Source: Gavia stellata (Eukaryota > Chordata > Aves > Gaviiformes > Gaviidae). Taken from it: a DNA stretch of 64,000 nt. The DNA lies in assembly GCF_030936135.1 (NCBI RefSeq), contig NC_082598.1, positions 26,947,187-27,011,186 of the forward strand, in the 5' to 3' direction. This document shows, in pieces, positions 35,710-48,300 of this stretch. The notes beneath the pieces are model-generated. The model was not told the DNA's origin and ran no database searches. It was given only the letters and a program-made list of their open reading frames with translations. Position 1 is the stretch's first letter. Each line of letters starts with the position of its first letter. Made by a program: the position numbers and the translations under genes.

Positions 35710-36520
35710 AGGGACCTCAACAGCTGAGAGGATGGGGCTGGAAGAAACCTCACAGAGCTCAACATGCTGAGGTGCAGAGCTCATCATCTGGCTGGAGCCA
35801 CCACATGTCTTTGCACAGGCTGGGAGGCGATGGGCCAAGTTGCAGCCCAGCTCGACAGGCCCTGGGGGTTACGGCAGGTGCCAAATTGAATATAAGCCCA
35901 AGTGTTGTGTGCTCTCCTCGCGAGTAAGACAAATTGCGTACTACATTGGGAGTTGTATTGGGAGGAGTGAGGCCAGCAGATGGAGGGAAGTTATTATCCA
36001 TCTCTTCTTGGCACTGGTGAGGGTGCACCTGGAATAGCATGTTCAGTTCTGGGTGTGTCCATCTCTGCCCCCCCCCCCCTCCCCCCCAAAGTCCAAGAAG
36101 GACATGGAGGAATCTGGAGAGGGTCCAGCAGAAAGCTACCGAGGCAGCCAGAGGCATGGAGCATAGGGCCTGCAAGGAGAGGTTAGTGGAGCTGGGCGTG
36201 TATAGTCTGGCATGGAGGAGACTAAGGGAGGATCTAATTGTAGCCTACAACTACTTCAAGTGCAGTTGCAAAGATGACAAAGCCAATTTTTTCGTTGGTA
36301 GTAGGAGATGGTATATCAAAGGGCAGTAACCACAAATTGCAGCTTGGAAGGTTCAGTTCAGGACACTTGGAAACTGGAAGAGTACTTCTTCACTGGGAAG
36401 GTAGTACAGTACTGGAACAAGTCATCAGAGAAATGGGGGCATCTCCATCCTTGGAAGTTTGCAAGAGACCAGGATTTAACGAGCAGCTTTTGTTGAACTG
36501 CCCCAGGTTACTTGCTACAG
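35710..36520 (+). mobile_element. CR1 LINE fragment, sense
   Basis: The plus strand follows the CR1 ORF2 C-terminal region in order: GCGTACTACATTGGGAG.., GGCACTGGTGAGGGTGCACC, CCAAGAAGGACATGGAGGAA, CGAGGCAGCCAGAGGC, AGGAGACTAAGGGAGGATCT, TAGCCTACAACTACTTCAAG, then the segment equivalent to [20 protein letters not shown] at about 36400-36470. Peptide remnants include ERLVELGVYSLAWRRLREDL and IVAYNYFKC. Several frameshifts and a C-rich insertion (36068-36087) break the frame. It is more diverged than the copy at 15.6-16.3 kb. The 5' limit is approximate. Confidence 0.85.
36068..36087. repeat. Poly-C tract inside CR1
   Basis: Twelve C, one T, then seven C. It interrupts the CR1 coding similarity between the VQFW-like and SKKD-like segments, so it expanded after insertion. 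Confidence 0.9.
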
Positions 36521-39500
36521 TATGAAAAATTGGAACAGCGATCAGTGTTGCTCCGGCCTTGGGAACGGAGTGCTGTGCTCCTTGGCGAGGAGCTAATCCT
36601 GAGTCTCCTCCCTGTGCCATGTGTGGGGGAGCTGTTCCTCGCAGGAAGAGCTGGAGGCTGATGCTGCTGACTGCTGCTTTTCCACTCTGGCTGGGGTGGA
36701 AGGACAAGAATGGCTGCAGGAACAGCAGCTGATGTATCTGGGAAGAGGTACAGGTTTTGTCACTGGTGGGAGGGTTGTCTCTTCACAAAGAGTTGGGGAA
36801 AGCAGAGGCCAGGGAAGATCTGAGGTAGGTCTTCCACGGTCAATGAATCAGAAACAGAAGTATGGGGAGTCCTCCCTGAGGATGTGTGTAACATCCCTAA
36901 GGGTGACAGGGAACCCAACTGGGAATGGGGTGCAGGAAAAAGCACGGAGAATGCTTTATAGGGAAAATGCAAAAAGGAAGGATTCTTGCTTGTTCTTTAA
37001 CAATTCATCTTTCCAGCAGTACCATAAACAACATGCGACAGTTTAATGAAGTTTCCCAACCCCTTAAAAGAACTGCCATGCATCAGAAATGTAGTTCTAG
37101 ATGAAGCCCAATGCACAAGTAACAAGCAACATAGAACTGATTTGAAAATTTCTTACGTACTTTTTGCTTAGATGAGTTTCAGATGTGGTTAGTTGATATT
37201 GCAAGGCCTGCAGCAAGATATAAAAAATGAAGAGATCTGCATGATGTTGGAGGAACAAGACTGGGTGAAGGTATTCCAGTGGGTTTAGCATTTCAAGCAG
37301 ACTACTATAAAAAACAAGACAGTCAATTCCATCGCTTAAGAACACTCAATACCATACTGAGAGGTATTATTACTTACAGCACCATAGCCAGACTGAATTG
37401 CATTTTCTTTTCAAGTCTTTATACATGTGCATGTTAACATCTTACCAGAACAGTTTCCACTCTTAATGTATGGAGAGTGGGAGAAATGCAGTTTTACTGT
37501 CCCCACTTTGGAAGTAAGGAACTGAGACATAGATTCAGTGATTTGCCTAAGGTGATGCTTGGAATTAAAACTAACTTTATAACTACATGTGGAGCTTTTT
37601 GCAGGCAGAGTTTTATATTTACACTAGTTTGGCTTTGGGCCTGAGTTAATATACTTTACCTCGTAGCATGGCTTATTAGCTAAAGCTCAGTGTTAGGCTA
37701 ACCACAACTTGATTGACTTGGAGAACAGTCAGGTGAACTCATGTCTGTCTGCAAAAGAGGGTCTGTATTGACGTATAGTCCCTTAAGTCCCCTTCTAATG
37801 CCTCGAGATATTTCTCCAATAGACTTCTATTGCATCACGATTCAAGAAATATTACTTTCTCCCTCCTTTTCTCCCTCCCATCCCACAAAAATGTTTAGCA
37901 ACACTGGGAAGTTGAGGAGTATGCATAAATCTGAACTGCAGATGATTACAGAAAAGAGGCTGGTTGCAGTATTCAGGCTTTCTGACATACAGAAATGTCA
38001 GGTGGCAAAGTTGTCGCCACATTCCTGGTGGTTTTATGGAATGGTTTGAAGAAGTATTGATGAAGGAACAAGATCGTTTAGAAAATAATATCATTATTTG
38101 ACTACCTTGATACTTTCTCTGACTTTACCAACCGTTCTTTCTCCTTTCACTGAATAATGGACCTGAAGGACAAGTCGTGCCAATAAACAACGTATTTGTC
38201 AGGATCAATTTTTACTGAACAAAGTGAGAGAAGGGGTTAGATACTGGGTGGTTAATTTTTCCCTACTTCAGAAAGCACCTATTAGAGGTTTCTGATGCAG
38301 CCCAATGCCCCATATGGAGGCAGACATGATCTCCTTCAAGTACGACACACAGTTTGGGACTTGGTTTTCAATTTTCTGTATCCCAACAAGACCCTCTGGC
38401 AACAAGTCATGAAGTAACCCCTGCTGCATTTTGAGAAATGACTGGCACAGGCAGCAGTGATGACAAACTTGCCTGTAAAACATCATGCAAATCTTTTATA
38501 AAGGGTGGCAAAATACCCTGAATCAGTCTAATGCATGTTCATGGCCCTGGATCAGGCTGTGGGGGTTTAGGAAAGTTTTTCTACAGGCACACGGTTGCTC
38601 TTTGGGAAAGTGCAGTGTTTCAGGGCAACGAGAAACTGCTGGTTAAGCAGCTGGGGATCTTGCACAACATGTTTTACAAAAGTTGCTTCATTTCTACTGC
38701 CCGCTATGCTGCGGGTGCTGCAGGGATACATGTCACTCAGATGACTGACGTTAATCCTTTGCTTAGCTGCAGTTTGGATGTGGATAGCGGATGGCTGGCA
38801 CTCCTGAGGCTTGTCACAGGAGAGAGTCCCAGGAGAGCCTGCAACCACTGCTTGTGTTTCCTGCAGGGAATATGCTTGCTATGTTGCGAGCTGAGAACCA
38901 CACACTCATTGACACACTGAAAAAACATAGGAAGAAATGAGTTTAAAAGCTCTTTGGTTTTCAAAACTTGAGATATTTCTCCCACTAGCAGTTAATGATA
39001 TGTAGGTCTTGGGTCTTTTTTATCCTATAGGCTTAGCTGGCTCGTTTGAAAGGAGAATCCACAAGTACACCTGGGCCTCTGTGAGGTGCAATTAAAAGGC
39101 GAGAAATAATGCTTCTCAAAAAATTGAAACATTAGCTCCACAGCAACATTATATTTGTTACTGACATTCATTTGATATATACATGTCAGGAAATGTCATT
39201 TTATCACTTTGGCAGTAGACTCCATTAGATTCCGTGGGGCAGGGAAAAGTTCTCTGCTCAAACACGCTAGATAAATTCAGCTCCTAGACTGCAACAGGAG
39301 CACTTATTTTTAATTACTATGTGCCACGTGGGCTCTGATTTTACAAAGCACCTCAGCTCACAGTTAGTCCATGTTTTCAACTGAAATCAAGCCTTCAGTT
39401 AGGCTTGAGCACATGGTTGAAGTTATGTATAGGCCAAAGTGATTTCCTTAGTCAGACACTTGATGATATTTCCACATCTGCTTAGATTCAGAGCCTGATC

Positions 39501-40088
39501 CCATCATGTTAGGAGGGCAAAAATCCATTTGCTTTCAAGCAGAAGCCCCTCACTTGGTATTTTTCACTCTGGATTGGACAGGGAATTAGCAAACTGCCAA
39601 TCCTTCTTACAAAATTATACCAATTCTACTACATCAAGCGGGACAGCTTTCCTTAGAATGATTAAACTTTTCCAAGATTTCATATCCTCACTCATCAGAC
39701 TCAATTTACCGCAGGAAATTACAGTTCAGCTGTATGAAGACTTTCCCTGACTAAATCCAATGTTTATAAATTATAACCAGGCAGAAAATGTGAATCTCAA
39801 CAATGTAACTGTAGTCTGAAGTGTAAGCGTTCACAAGTTCAACTGCTTTCCCAAATATTTTTTACCGCAGCAGTAACATGAGTTTGTATAAATAAAGTAT
39901 ACATTTTTAGCATACTTGCACACTGCAGTATAATAGATAATGTTTGTGTGTATTAGAAGAGCGCAGACCTATGTGGGCTGTCTCTGCCTTCATTCTCAGA
40001 CAGGAGATTTTTGGACTTCTCACCAGTGGTGACCACCAACAGAGCAACTTCCCTCTGTTCAGGGTTTTTTTCATAAGAATGCTGCTGG

Positions 40089-40133
40089 AAAGCTTCTTAA
40101 GAAATAAGCTTTATAAAGCTTCTTAAGAAATAA
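40089..40133. repeat. 19-bp perfect direct repeat, 26-bp period
   Basis: AAAGCTTCTTAAGAAATAA occurs at 40089-40107 and again at 40115-40133. Each unit contains the palindrome TTCTTAAGAA and an AAGCTT, and the spacer (GCTTTAT) partly mirrors them, so the segment can also form small hairpins. Confidence 0.9.
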
Positions 40134-40319
40134 AACAATAACAAGTTGGATATGGTTTATCCAGTCCCACATTATTCTTCATGTTTATGGCAAGATCTCA
40201 ATATTCTTCCTTCCAGTACTTCAGCAGTCAGGCCAAGATATACTTCTTGTTACATCCGTATAATAACTTCATACATACAATATGTGCCAACAGGTGAAGA
40301 AAAGGCTCTTTCTAGAGTG

Positions 40320-40380
40320 GAGGGCAGAACTAATGGCAATGAAGGCCAGAACCAGTCGCAATGAGGGCCAGAACCGGTCA
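40320..40380. repeat. Short minisatellite, about three 21-22-bp units
   Basis: Imperfect units of the form GARGGCCAGAACCRGTCRCAAT repeat from 40320 to 40380. The first unit is more diverged and the last two differ by a few substitutions. Confidence 0.85.
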
Positions 40381-43300
40381 CACAGTTTATCTTTGGGTTT
40401 TCTTGCACTGTCCTGAACAAATCACTGACTGGACCCAGCTTCATTATTTTCTCTTATGTACATAACAAATTAATACCTTATCCACGTTGTGTAAAATATG
40501 CAGCATACAACATGGAACACCACAACATAGAGAATAATTTAAAAACTTTAGGTCTAAGTAAGAAATCATAATACCTAAACACAGTCAATACATCCTGCAT
40601 GGTACTTCTTTAAAATGCTTGAGGTAGAGCTACTGCTCACAAGCATATTCACATGTAAGAGGAAAAGGATTTGTTAGGAACAAAAAGAAGACTGGTTACC
40701 GTATTGAATTTAGGGAAAGTTTATCATACATTGACTACTGGAAGAGGCTAGGTTTTAAATTTCTAGGATTTAGATTAGGCTTTTAGTACCTAAACTCAGT
40801 GCAGAGAGACTGGCCTCAACTATATTTTGTTGAGCTCCTCTTCTTTACGGATGACTGCAAGCGATCCCTCCAGATATGCCCCTAGAACGCTGCCAAAGTC
40901 ACTTAATAAAATCAGCAGCGGTGAATGTATGGGGTGGGGGTGTGTACACTCAGGCACTCTGACACGGAGTTAATTCTTGGCCATGGCAGAGTGAGTGGCC
41001 AGGCCCTTGAGGAGTGGACGTCACCCCTTGACTCTACACGGAACCAAAACCAGTTAAACCATGCGTGGCATGCAGCATTCCCATTTAGGACCGGCTTTAA
41101 AAAGGAAAATAGCTCCACTGTGCACTGACAAATTCAGTTTAATTGAAAATGTTAGCACCCAGGAGAATTCTGGCCCGTGACCTAGATAAAGCAGAGGCAA
41201 ACCATTGTGTGACTGCGTCTCTTTAGTAAATGTAGCACCGCAGTCAGCAGTCTGCAGTCTGCAAAAATACTCATTTTCAAAGCAAGCTTTCAGTGGAGCT
41301 TTCAGAATGACTTCTGTTTCAGGAGGGAAACACAGATGCAGGAACTAGAAAGGGCTTTCAATGCCTGCTTGTTTGTTTATTTATAGTCATTCTTATCTGG
41401 GGCAAAATAATTGCCTGTGCATATTTTACTTGCAAATAAAGCATGAATAGTGAAATCCATAACAAAGCAAAAGGGCACACAGTGGTACCCTTAAAAATCT
41501 GCCCTGTGTATGTAAGATAACTAGCTGGAGAAAACCTATGCAAATACATTCAAACATGCATATACTTTGTAAGCTGTAAAAAGAAAGAACTCACTCGTAA
41601 TGTAGGAAAGTGCTCTGAAACTCCTGTCATTTCTTGTAGGGAGTTGTAGTTGACCTTTCTGCATTGAAAAAGGAAAGGACACCTGAAATTATTGGAACGG
41701 ACTACTGGAAAAGGCTTTCTGAACTACAGCCAGTACATGCTTACGGTATTCAGATATACAACTACTGCCCACAGTACAGAAGGACAGGCCTCTCATTTCA
41801 CCATTAATTTAAAACTATAGCTGATCTGAAAAATGTTCACGGTCCAGAATGGTCTTTTTATAGGGAAATGCACAGTATTCTAAGATACAGATTTTGTACT
41901 TGAATCGGTAATGAGTTTCACTGATGTCTTGTGGCCCAGATGTGCTTGGTTTAGTACATCTCTAAGTCTGCCAGTCCGGGAAGCCTCCAGGATGAGACAC
42001 AACAGATGGACAGAAGCAGCCCAGATCTGCATTCCTTCACAGCAGCCACACAGCATGAGCTATGCTGGAGTTTAGCTGGCATGCGATGATGTGGGGATTG
42101 TTTTCCAGAATGGTCTTTGTCTTAAGATATCCCCTATATTCCCACCATATCTCGAAAGGTGACAGCTTCCCTCAATCATGCAAAGAATACCTGTGCCCAA
42201 GAGACTCCATGAAGCTCTCATCTCAATGAGAGCTAATGATTCTCATTGTCATACCTTTATTTTTGTGGAGTATCATCTTCTTACTCTGTGCTACTTTCTA
42301 CAGGCTGGTGGGCATTTAGAAAAACTAAGTATTCACTTAGGTGACAGGCAAAGCAAGGTGTCAACGGTGAAAGAACTACAGGTCTGTATTTCTGGAATGG
42401 CAGCATCTAGACTCTTGTCTCAGCTAGTCAGACTTCTGTCATTTAATAACTATTTTGTTACCTCTCTGGAACTAAGATCCTAAGCACCAGTCCTGCTGGA
42501 AGGCAAATTTTAATTCTCCCTGCTCATTCAAAATATTTTCCCCAAACCTAAGATGTCTAAGGCTTTTGAAAAGATAACACAGCATTTTTTGTGAATACCA
42601 AATACATTTTTAAGGTAATTTTCCGTAGTGAAAGACTTTAAACTCTTTCTTTTAAAAATGTCTGTCAATTTTTGTCTTATTTCTTTTGTTTTCATATTCT
42701 CAAATTTGTTTTGCGGTTGAAAATGGAAGCACATTGCTGTAAGTAGGCACAAGAAATTCAGCTGCACTGTGAAGCTGTTTTTTTCTACCATCTTATATGT
42801 CCTCCAGAATCAGGGTCTGAATGAAGCAAGTTTGGGAAATAAGACGTTATAAAAGTAACTGGAGTTAATCATTCCTTTCATTTAGCTTAAGAACAGTTCA
42901 TCCAGTTTCTTCAGGGTCATAAAACCAACTCCTAAGCCAGCTGAAGTTGGTGACAAAATGCCCAGGTATGGTAAACAGTACCACATTAGATCCCAGGTCT
43001 TCTTTTACTCACGTCACCAAAATCTACAGACTTTGTAAGAGGCAGAGAGAGAGTTTCCAAACCAAAGCCATTATTGCCAAAAGCAATGAGGATGCTTAGT
43101 GATAAGCCACAGCTCTGTGACCAACTGGTAGAAAAAAGTAGGAGGGCTGGACGGTCAGGCTAGGTCACCGGAGCCTTGCATTAAACGCCCTGCTCTGCCA
43201 CCAGCTTTCTCGAGCAACCTACACACTGCTAATTCCTCAGTGAACGACGAGCGTGGCAAAGCCCCGCTCCTGCGTGTTCTGGCACTCAGGGAAACCTCAG

Positions 43301-44629
43301 CCTTCAGTTAGGCAGTGTGATCCCCTACAAAACCAACGGGAGGAACGAGGGGCTTATGGCTGGGGAGCACAGAAACCAACAAGATGAGTGAGGCCTTGCT
43401 TAAACTAGCTGGTGGGAAATACTGAGTCTAGGCACAGGTTTACCCCTAAAGGAGTTAAACACGTTGTGATGGCAAGAGGGAGGTGTTTATCCCTGCGTAA
43501 TACTCTTACCATGAATACTCTCCTAATGTTAGGTGCCCTTTTGAATGAGAGAAAAAGAAGAGACAGGGCAGACAGCCCTGGGTTATGTTCCTTCTCTGGC
43601 TAGCCTTTTTCTCCTGCTCTGCAGCCAAAACATGTGCTGAAGCCCTGTATGTTTAACTGAGTTTAACTACTAAGCTATTTGGCATTTCATGGTGAATGGT
43701 TCTCTCTCTTTCTTCCTGCAGTGGTCCTCCACTTTGTAGGCAATGAAATAGTCACTTGAATCTGACTCTTCCACACCAGTTCCTAACTCCTCATCATGAA
43801 GTCAACGTCTTAACATCTCTCCTTGGCTTAATGTATATCCAGTATCTTTACGCAAACCATAATTCAGAGAGCTGTACAACTCACTGTACACTGTAACAGT
43901 CTGCTGGTGGTCGCCAGCTGCTAAAATACAGAAGCACCAGCTGCAGGTACAATAGGGAGCTGAAGGTAGACCCCTGACCTCCCAGTCAGAGCCTTTGCCA
44001 CTGGGTGATACCTGGACGAGCACACCAAGAATTGTAAGACTTTGCTCAATTCTCTCTTGTGCAAAGCCCCACCTAAGTACCTTTACTAGCCTACCCCCTT
44101 GGCAAGGGGAAGGCCAAGTTTAAGAGTCCCCTGGCCCTTACCGAGACCACCAAGGAGCTCTGTGTTACCAGGAGATGGAGGCCCACCAGAAAAAAAGAAA
44201 TGTGAGACTGGGACAACACTGGCAGAAAAATACGGTCTGAGAGAACTAGGGGGGAAAGCTGAACAAGTTCTGAGGACTTCAGTAGTGCCTAAAGATTCAG
44301 TGCAGTTCTCAGGGTTTTCTGTTGGATTTAATGTTTAGTTCCAGCTGATGGTTAAAACAGTGACCTGGTTGTTGAAGGTATAAAATAAGGTTTTTGAAGG
44401 CAATGAGAGTTCAGTTTGCAGGCTGGTTCTGTGTTCCTTCTATAGATGGCACTGTAACTTACCAAATGCTTTGCTTCCCTGCCCATAATTTTTCTGATGC
44501 TACCAGCACTATGCTATCTCAAAAAAGCACACTGAAGGTAAAAAAAACCCTCAAAACAATCAGTAACATTGAGATGCACCTCAAATCACAAGTGTGATTT
44601 CTGGTCTCAAGAGCATTATAGCATTATAC

Positions 44630-44890
44630 AGGATCTCATCAAAAAGCGCTCTAGTTCAGTATCCAGCCTCTATGAATGGCTAATAGCATGGCCTTGGGGT
44701 AGAATATAAGAGAAGACTAAACATATAGTGGTGTGCCCTTACATGCGCTACCAGCTTATAAGGAGCTGGAGGGACATCATACTGGCTGATTGGGTATCTT
44801 TACATTTAATATCCCTTGACAAATTTTTCTTCAGTGAATTTCTTCAATTGCTTTTGCACCCATATAATCTTTAAACATCCACAGCAAACC
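44630..44890 (-). mobile_element. Ancient CR1-type LINE 3' region, antisense
   Basis: The plus strand resembles the antisense 3' end of the old amniote CR1 type: CTCTAGTTCAGTATCCAGCC (44651-44670), GAATGGCTAATAGCATGGCC, CTACCAGCTTATAAGGAGCT, then ATCCCTTGACAAATTTTTCT, CAGTGAATTTCTTCAATTGC and TTTTGCACCCATATAATCTT, ending in CATCCACAGCAAACC. The order is conserved but identity is low, so the copy is old. The call rests on recalled pattern order rather than on an alignment. Confidence 0.6.
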
Positions 44891-45294
44891 AGATGGTCCT
44901 GGTTGAACCATAACTTCTGACTTTTTTCCAGAGTGAACATAAATCCAAACGCATTGTAAGACAATGGAAGCAATTAATGTGCAAATGATTATCATTACGA
45001 GCAGGAGCTAACTAAAATCAACTGCTTACGTATGACAAGTCATACATGGTTTCCTCCATTATCTTTCTCTTTGCACATAACTTCTTCACGATAAGGACTC
45101 TTGTATCTTAACAGCAGCATGTGTAAACGACAGAGTCAGCATCCTTAGTGCTCATCAGTAGTTTAGCAAACATCATTCTCAGTAACACCAGAGCCAATAC
45201 ACCAGTTCACATAACATTGTTTGTAACCACAAAACATTTCTAAAAATGTCATTGAAAACATCCTCCATAAAGGCTTGCTAGTTCATAAAATTTG

Positions 45295-45385
45295 CAGGAG
45301 TATCAACAAATTACCTTGATTGACAGAGTCAAAACCCTTTGTGAAATCCACACGGACAGCCCAACAGCCCGGCGTCTCTGCAGGG
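45295..45385 (-). mobile_element. Possible reverse-transcriptase scrap of old LINE
   Basis: On the minus strand a short peptide VRVDFTKGFDSVNQGNLL can be read, resembling the non-LTR reverse-transcriptase motif (V/Y-x-D-F-x-K-A-F-D-x-V). It lies about 400 bases upstream, in element orientation, of the ancient CR1 3' region at 44630-44890, so it could be part of the same decayed insertion. The evidence is one motif only. Confidence 0.35.
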
Positions 45386-48300
45386 CGTAGTGCTCACATT
45401 ACAGCAAAGTGGGCTTTGTAAGTATTACAGACAGAAAGCTACTGCACCACCACCAAACACCGCATCCCTGACAGCAAAGTAACAAGTAGTTACACACGTC
45501 TTAGATCCTGCACATCCAACACACCGAGAAAAACACAGCATTCCTTTTTAAACTGTAATGAAAGGTATATTTCTATTTAACACAACTGTTTAAATCGTGC
45601 CCCAAAAAAATGTTATGTTCTTTCTTCAACAACCTCAAAATATCTGTATTAAAAAGTTTTAAAAGCAATGCTGATATTCTGTTTCCAATCCCAGGTGCAA
45701 CTTTAGTTGCATATATAATTTTAAGATAAATTGTTGTTATATACCTTCCCGTCAGACAGTATTCCTGCTATTATCACCCAGAACTAGTAACTTGTAAATA
45801 TCTATGAAAAAATTAATCCCTTTATCTTTCGGAAATTTACAGCAGTATTCTTCAAAAGTAAATACAGATAGTAGAATGTATACAATAACTGAGACAGATT
45901 TATGGTTACGATTATAGAGAAATAGGCCACGGTTTATACCTGATAAGCACAGTGTATTTATTCTGTGGAGAGCGAAAGATTTATTACGTGTTTAAGCATT
46001 CATTTCCTTATTTTTGTGCATGTTTTCTGTAAAGGATGTGTTAACTGTATTATGATCACTTGAGAACTTAAACGGGTTTGGAAAGTCAGTCCTAAGTCTC
46101 ACAATCAATCACCACGTTATAAACTAAGGATATCTGTTGATGTAAACATCTCGCTCCGTACTTCTGAGCGGTGTTTCTGTGAGAAGAAATCAGTCAGAGG
46201 ATGGCTTTATTTTTGTGATGGTATTATCACAAGCTTTCAAATGCAGAATGTTCCAATAAAGTCATTTCCATTCAGGCATCGAGGGCCAGAAGTTTAAGAG
46301 CGAGATAAGAAGTGTAAGTTAGGATGTGTTCTCCTCACTCTATAGCCTCCTCTCAGGGACGGGCTGCAGAAATCCCATCCCTCTCTCTCTCCTCTCTGGG
46401 TTTCACAGCCTTGAGCACTGAAAAATACAAACGTATTCAGAAAGTCTATGTGCTCTTGCTGAGTTCATGGGGGGGATGGAGCAGAGTTAGTAAAAAACCA
46501 ACAAAGGTCCATATCTGATGCATGGAAAAGCATACTCTCCTTTCTCCCCCCCTCACAGCTCCTTCTCACCTGCCCAAGGGCTGAAGAGTTTCTTGACATC
46601 TTACTCTTTCCCCTGCATTGCTCCTGGAGGCCCCAGCACTTTCAAGCTCTCGGAAAACGAGAGTCATACAGTCTTTGCAGTGAAGCAGCCCTAAGAACTG
46701 GCAGGCTTAATGGAGCATATGTACAGCTCTCACACTTCTCCACAGCACAGCACCCCCAGCACGTGCGTACGCACACCGCGACAGTTTCCAGCTGGGTTCT
46801 CCTACGCCATGAGTGCCTTCTGCTGCTTTCAGCGCTCTCTACTCAACTCTTCCACAGTGTTTCGGCAGCTCAGGAAATTAACTGCTGTAGAAAGTGAAAG
46901 GGAAGCCTCTAGAAACTTGGTGATGCTGGGACATGCCCACAGATTGCCATAGCACGTGCCTTGAAGAACCATTGTTTCTCTAGGTGTCATGCTTTCCACG
47001 CATGAGCCTCCATTTTCCTTCCTGAAGTGCCCCCCTCCTCTAGGTTGAGGAGCATGAACACTTGAGTGCTGTATTGACATCAGCTACCTCAAAGTACAAA
47101 GGAGAGAGTTCCACGCTGCCAGAGCTCCCACAGCTGATAGCCCAGTCACCCTGCACTGCTGAAAAATCTTCCACTCTGTAGAACCACTTGCATGACTTTT
47201 CTTACACACTGGGATGAAGATCCCACAGGTCTTGATTGCCAACACGGTTTGAGAGTCTTTATTCCTGATGGGCTCATGATTTCCCAGTTTCACTGAGGCA
47301 TGTAAGATGCTGACCAGTCTCACGAGGTGCTCCAGAGGTTGATCATCCCTTCCTGCACAACAATCTTTGCTAAATTCTGGTTGCAAAGTGGTCTATAAAG
47401 AGAATGATTTGCAAATGAAGCTTGATTGAAATGTCTGGAAGTAGTGCATAGACACAAATTTGGCATATAGACTGGTCTAATTCAGCACTGAAAACTGATT
47501 AAAATACTCATTTTCAGAGAAACATAATTCTGCAAACTGTCTAAAGTTAACTGGAGGCCCCTTGTCCCGTAGAAAAGGTTGATGCTGAACTAAAGTTTGC
47601 CAAATGATTAATTACTCTAGTATTCCCTGTGCTGTCTGACCTGAACTTACAGCTATGACTTCTACATGGTTTTCTTAATGCTAGCACTCCAGTGTCCTAG
47701 AGACACATCATCATTTTGATCTTTTGCTGACCTACTAGCATGCTAAGCAAACATGGTGTCACTAGTGTCTTAGGACTGGAATTTTTTAAGGCATGGATGG
47801 GACTTAGGTGCTTGATCCCATTAATTTCGATGAGATTTGAGCATCTAACTCCTTTAAAGTCTTATGAAAGTCTCTATCCAGTTTCCTGGGCATGGGTCAT
47901 CAATAGAGTGAGGACACATTCAACGAATACTGTATTTCAAGAAGAAAAAACACTCAGTAAATACGGTCCTTTCAAAAACAATGATTAATGAAAAAATGTA
48001 GATATACTCCAAAGTGTTGGCTTGGATTAGCTACACGTATGACAGTTCTGCAACCTATGGTTTGCCTGTCCTTTCCTCCAGCTAGATCAGGAGCTTTTGT
48101 GATAGGCAGTCCCATCAGTGGCCAAAAATTGCCAGAGGATAAGACAAGTATTGGCAATCTTTTCAGAAACATGGATTATCAACTCCCAGAAAGTATTTTC
48201 CATTCTCTTGAATGATCAGTTGAAGTTTTCTTGACCTTTGGGCTTCTTTTGGAAGCCCACAGAGGAGCACTGGGGCCTCTAAACTGGGAAAAACTCCAGA

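Larger units (their letters stand above)
36521..44629. other. Intergenic, no gene seen
   Basis: About 8 kb of mostly AT-rich unique sequence. The two short tandem repeats near 40.1-40.4 kb are listed separately. ORFs up to 141 residues (36621-37046) have no recognisable domain, and the longest adjoin the CR1 fragment. Confidence 0.4.
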
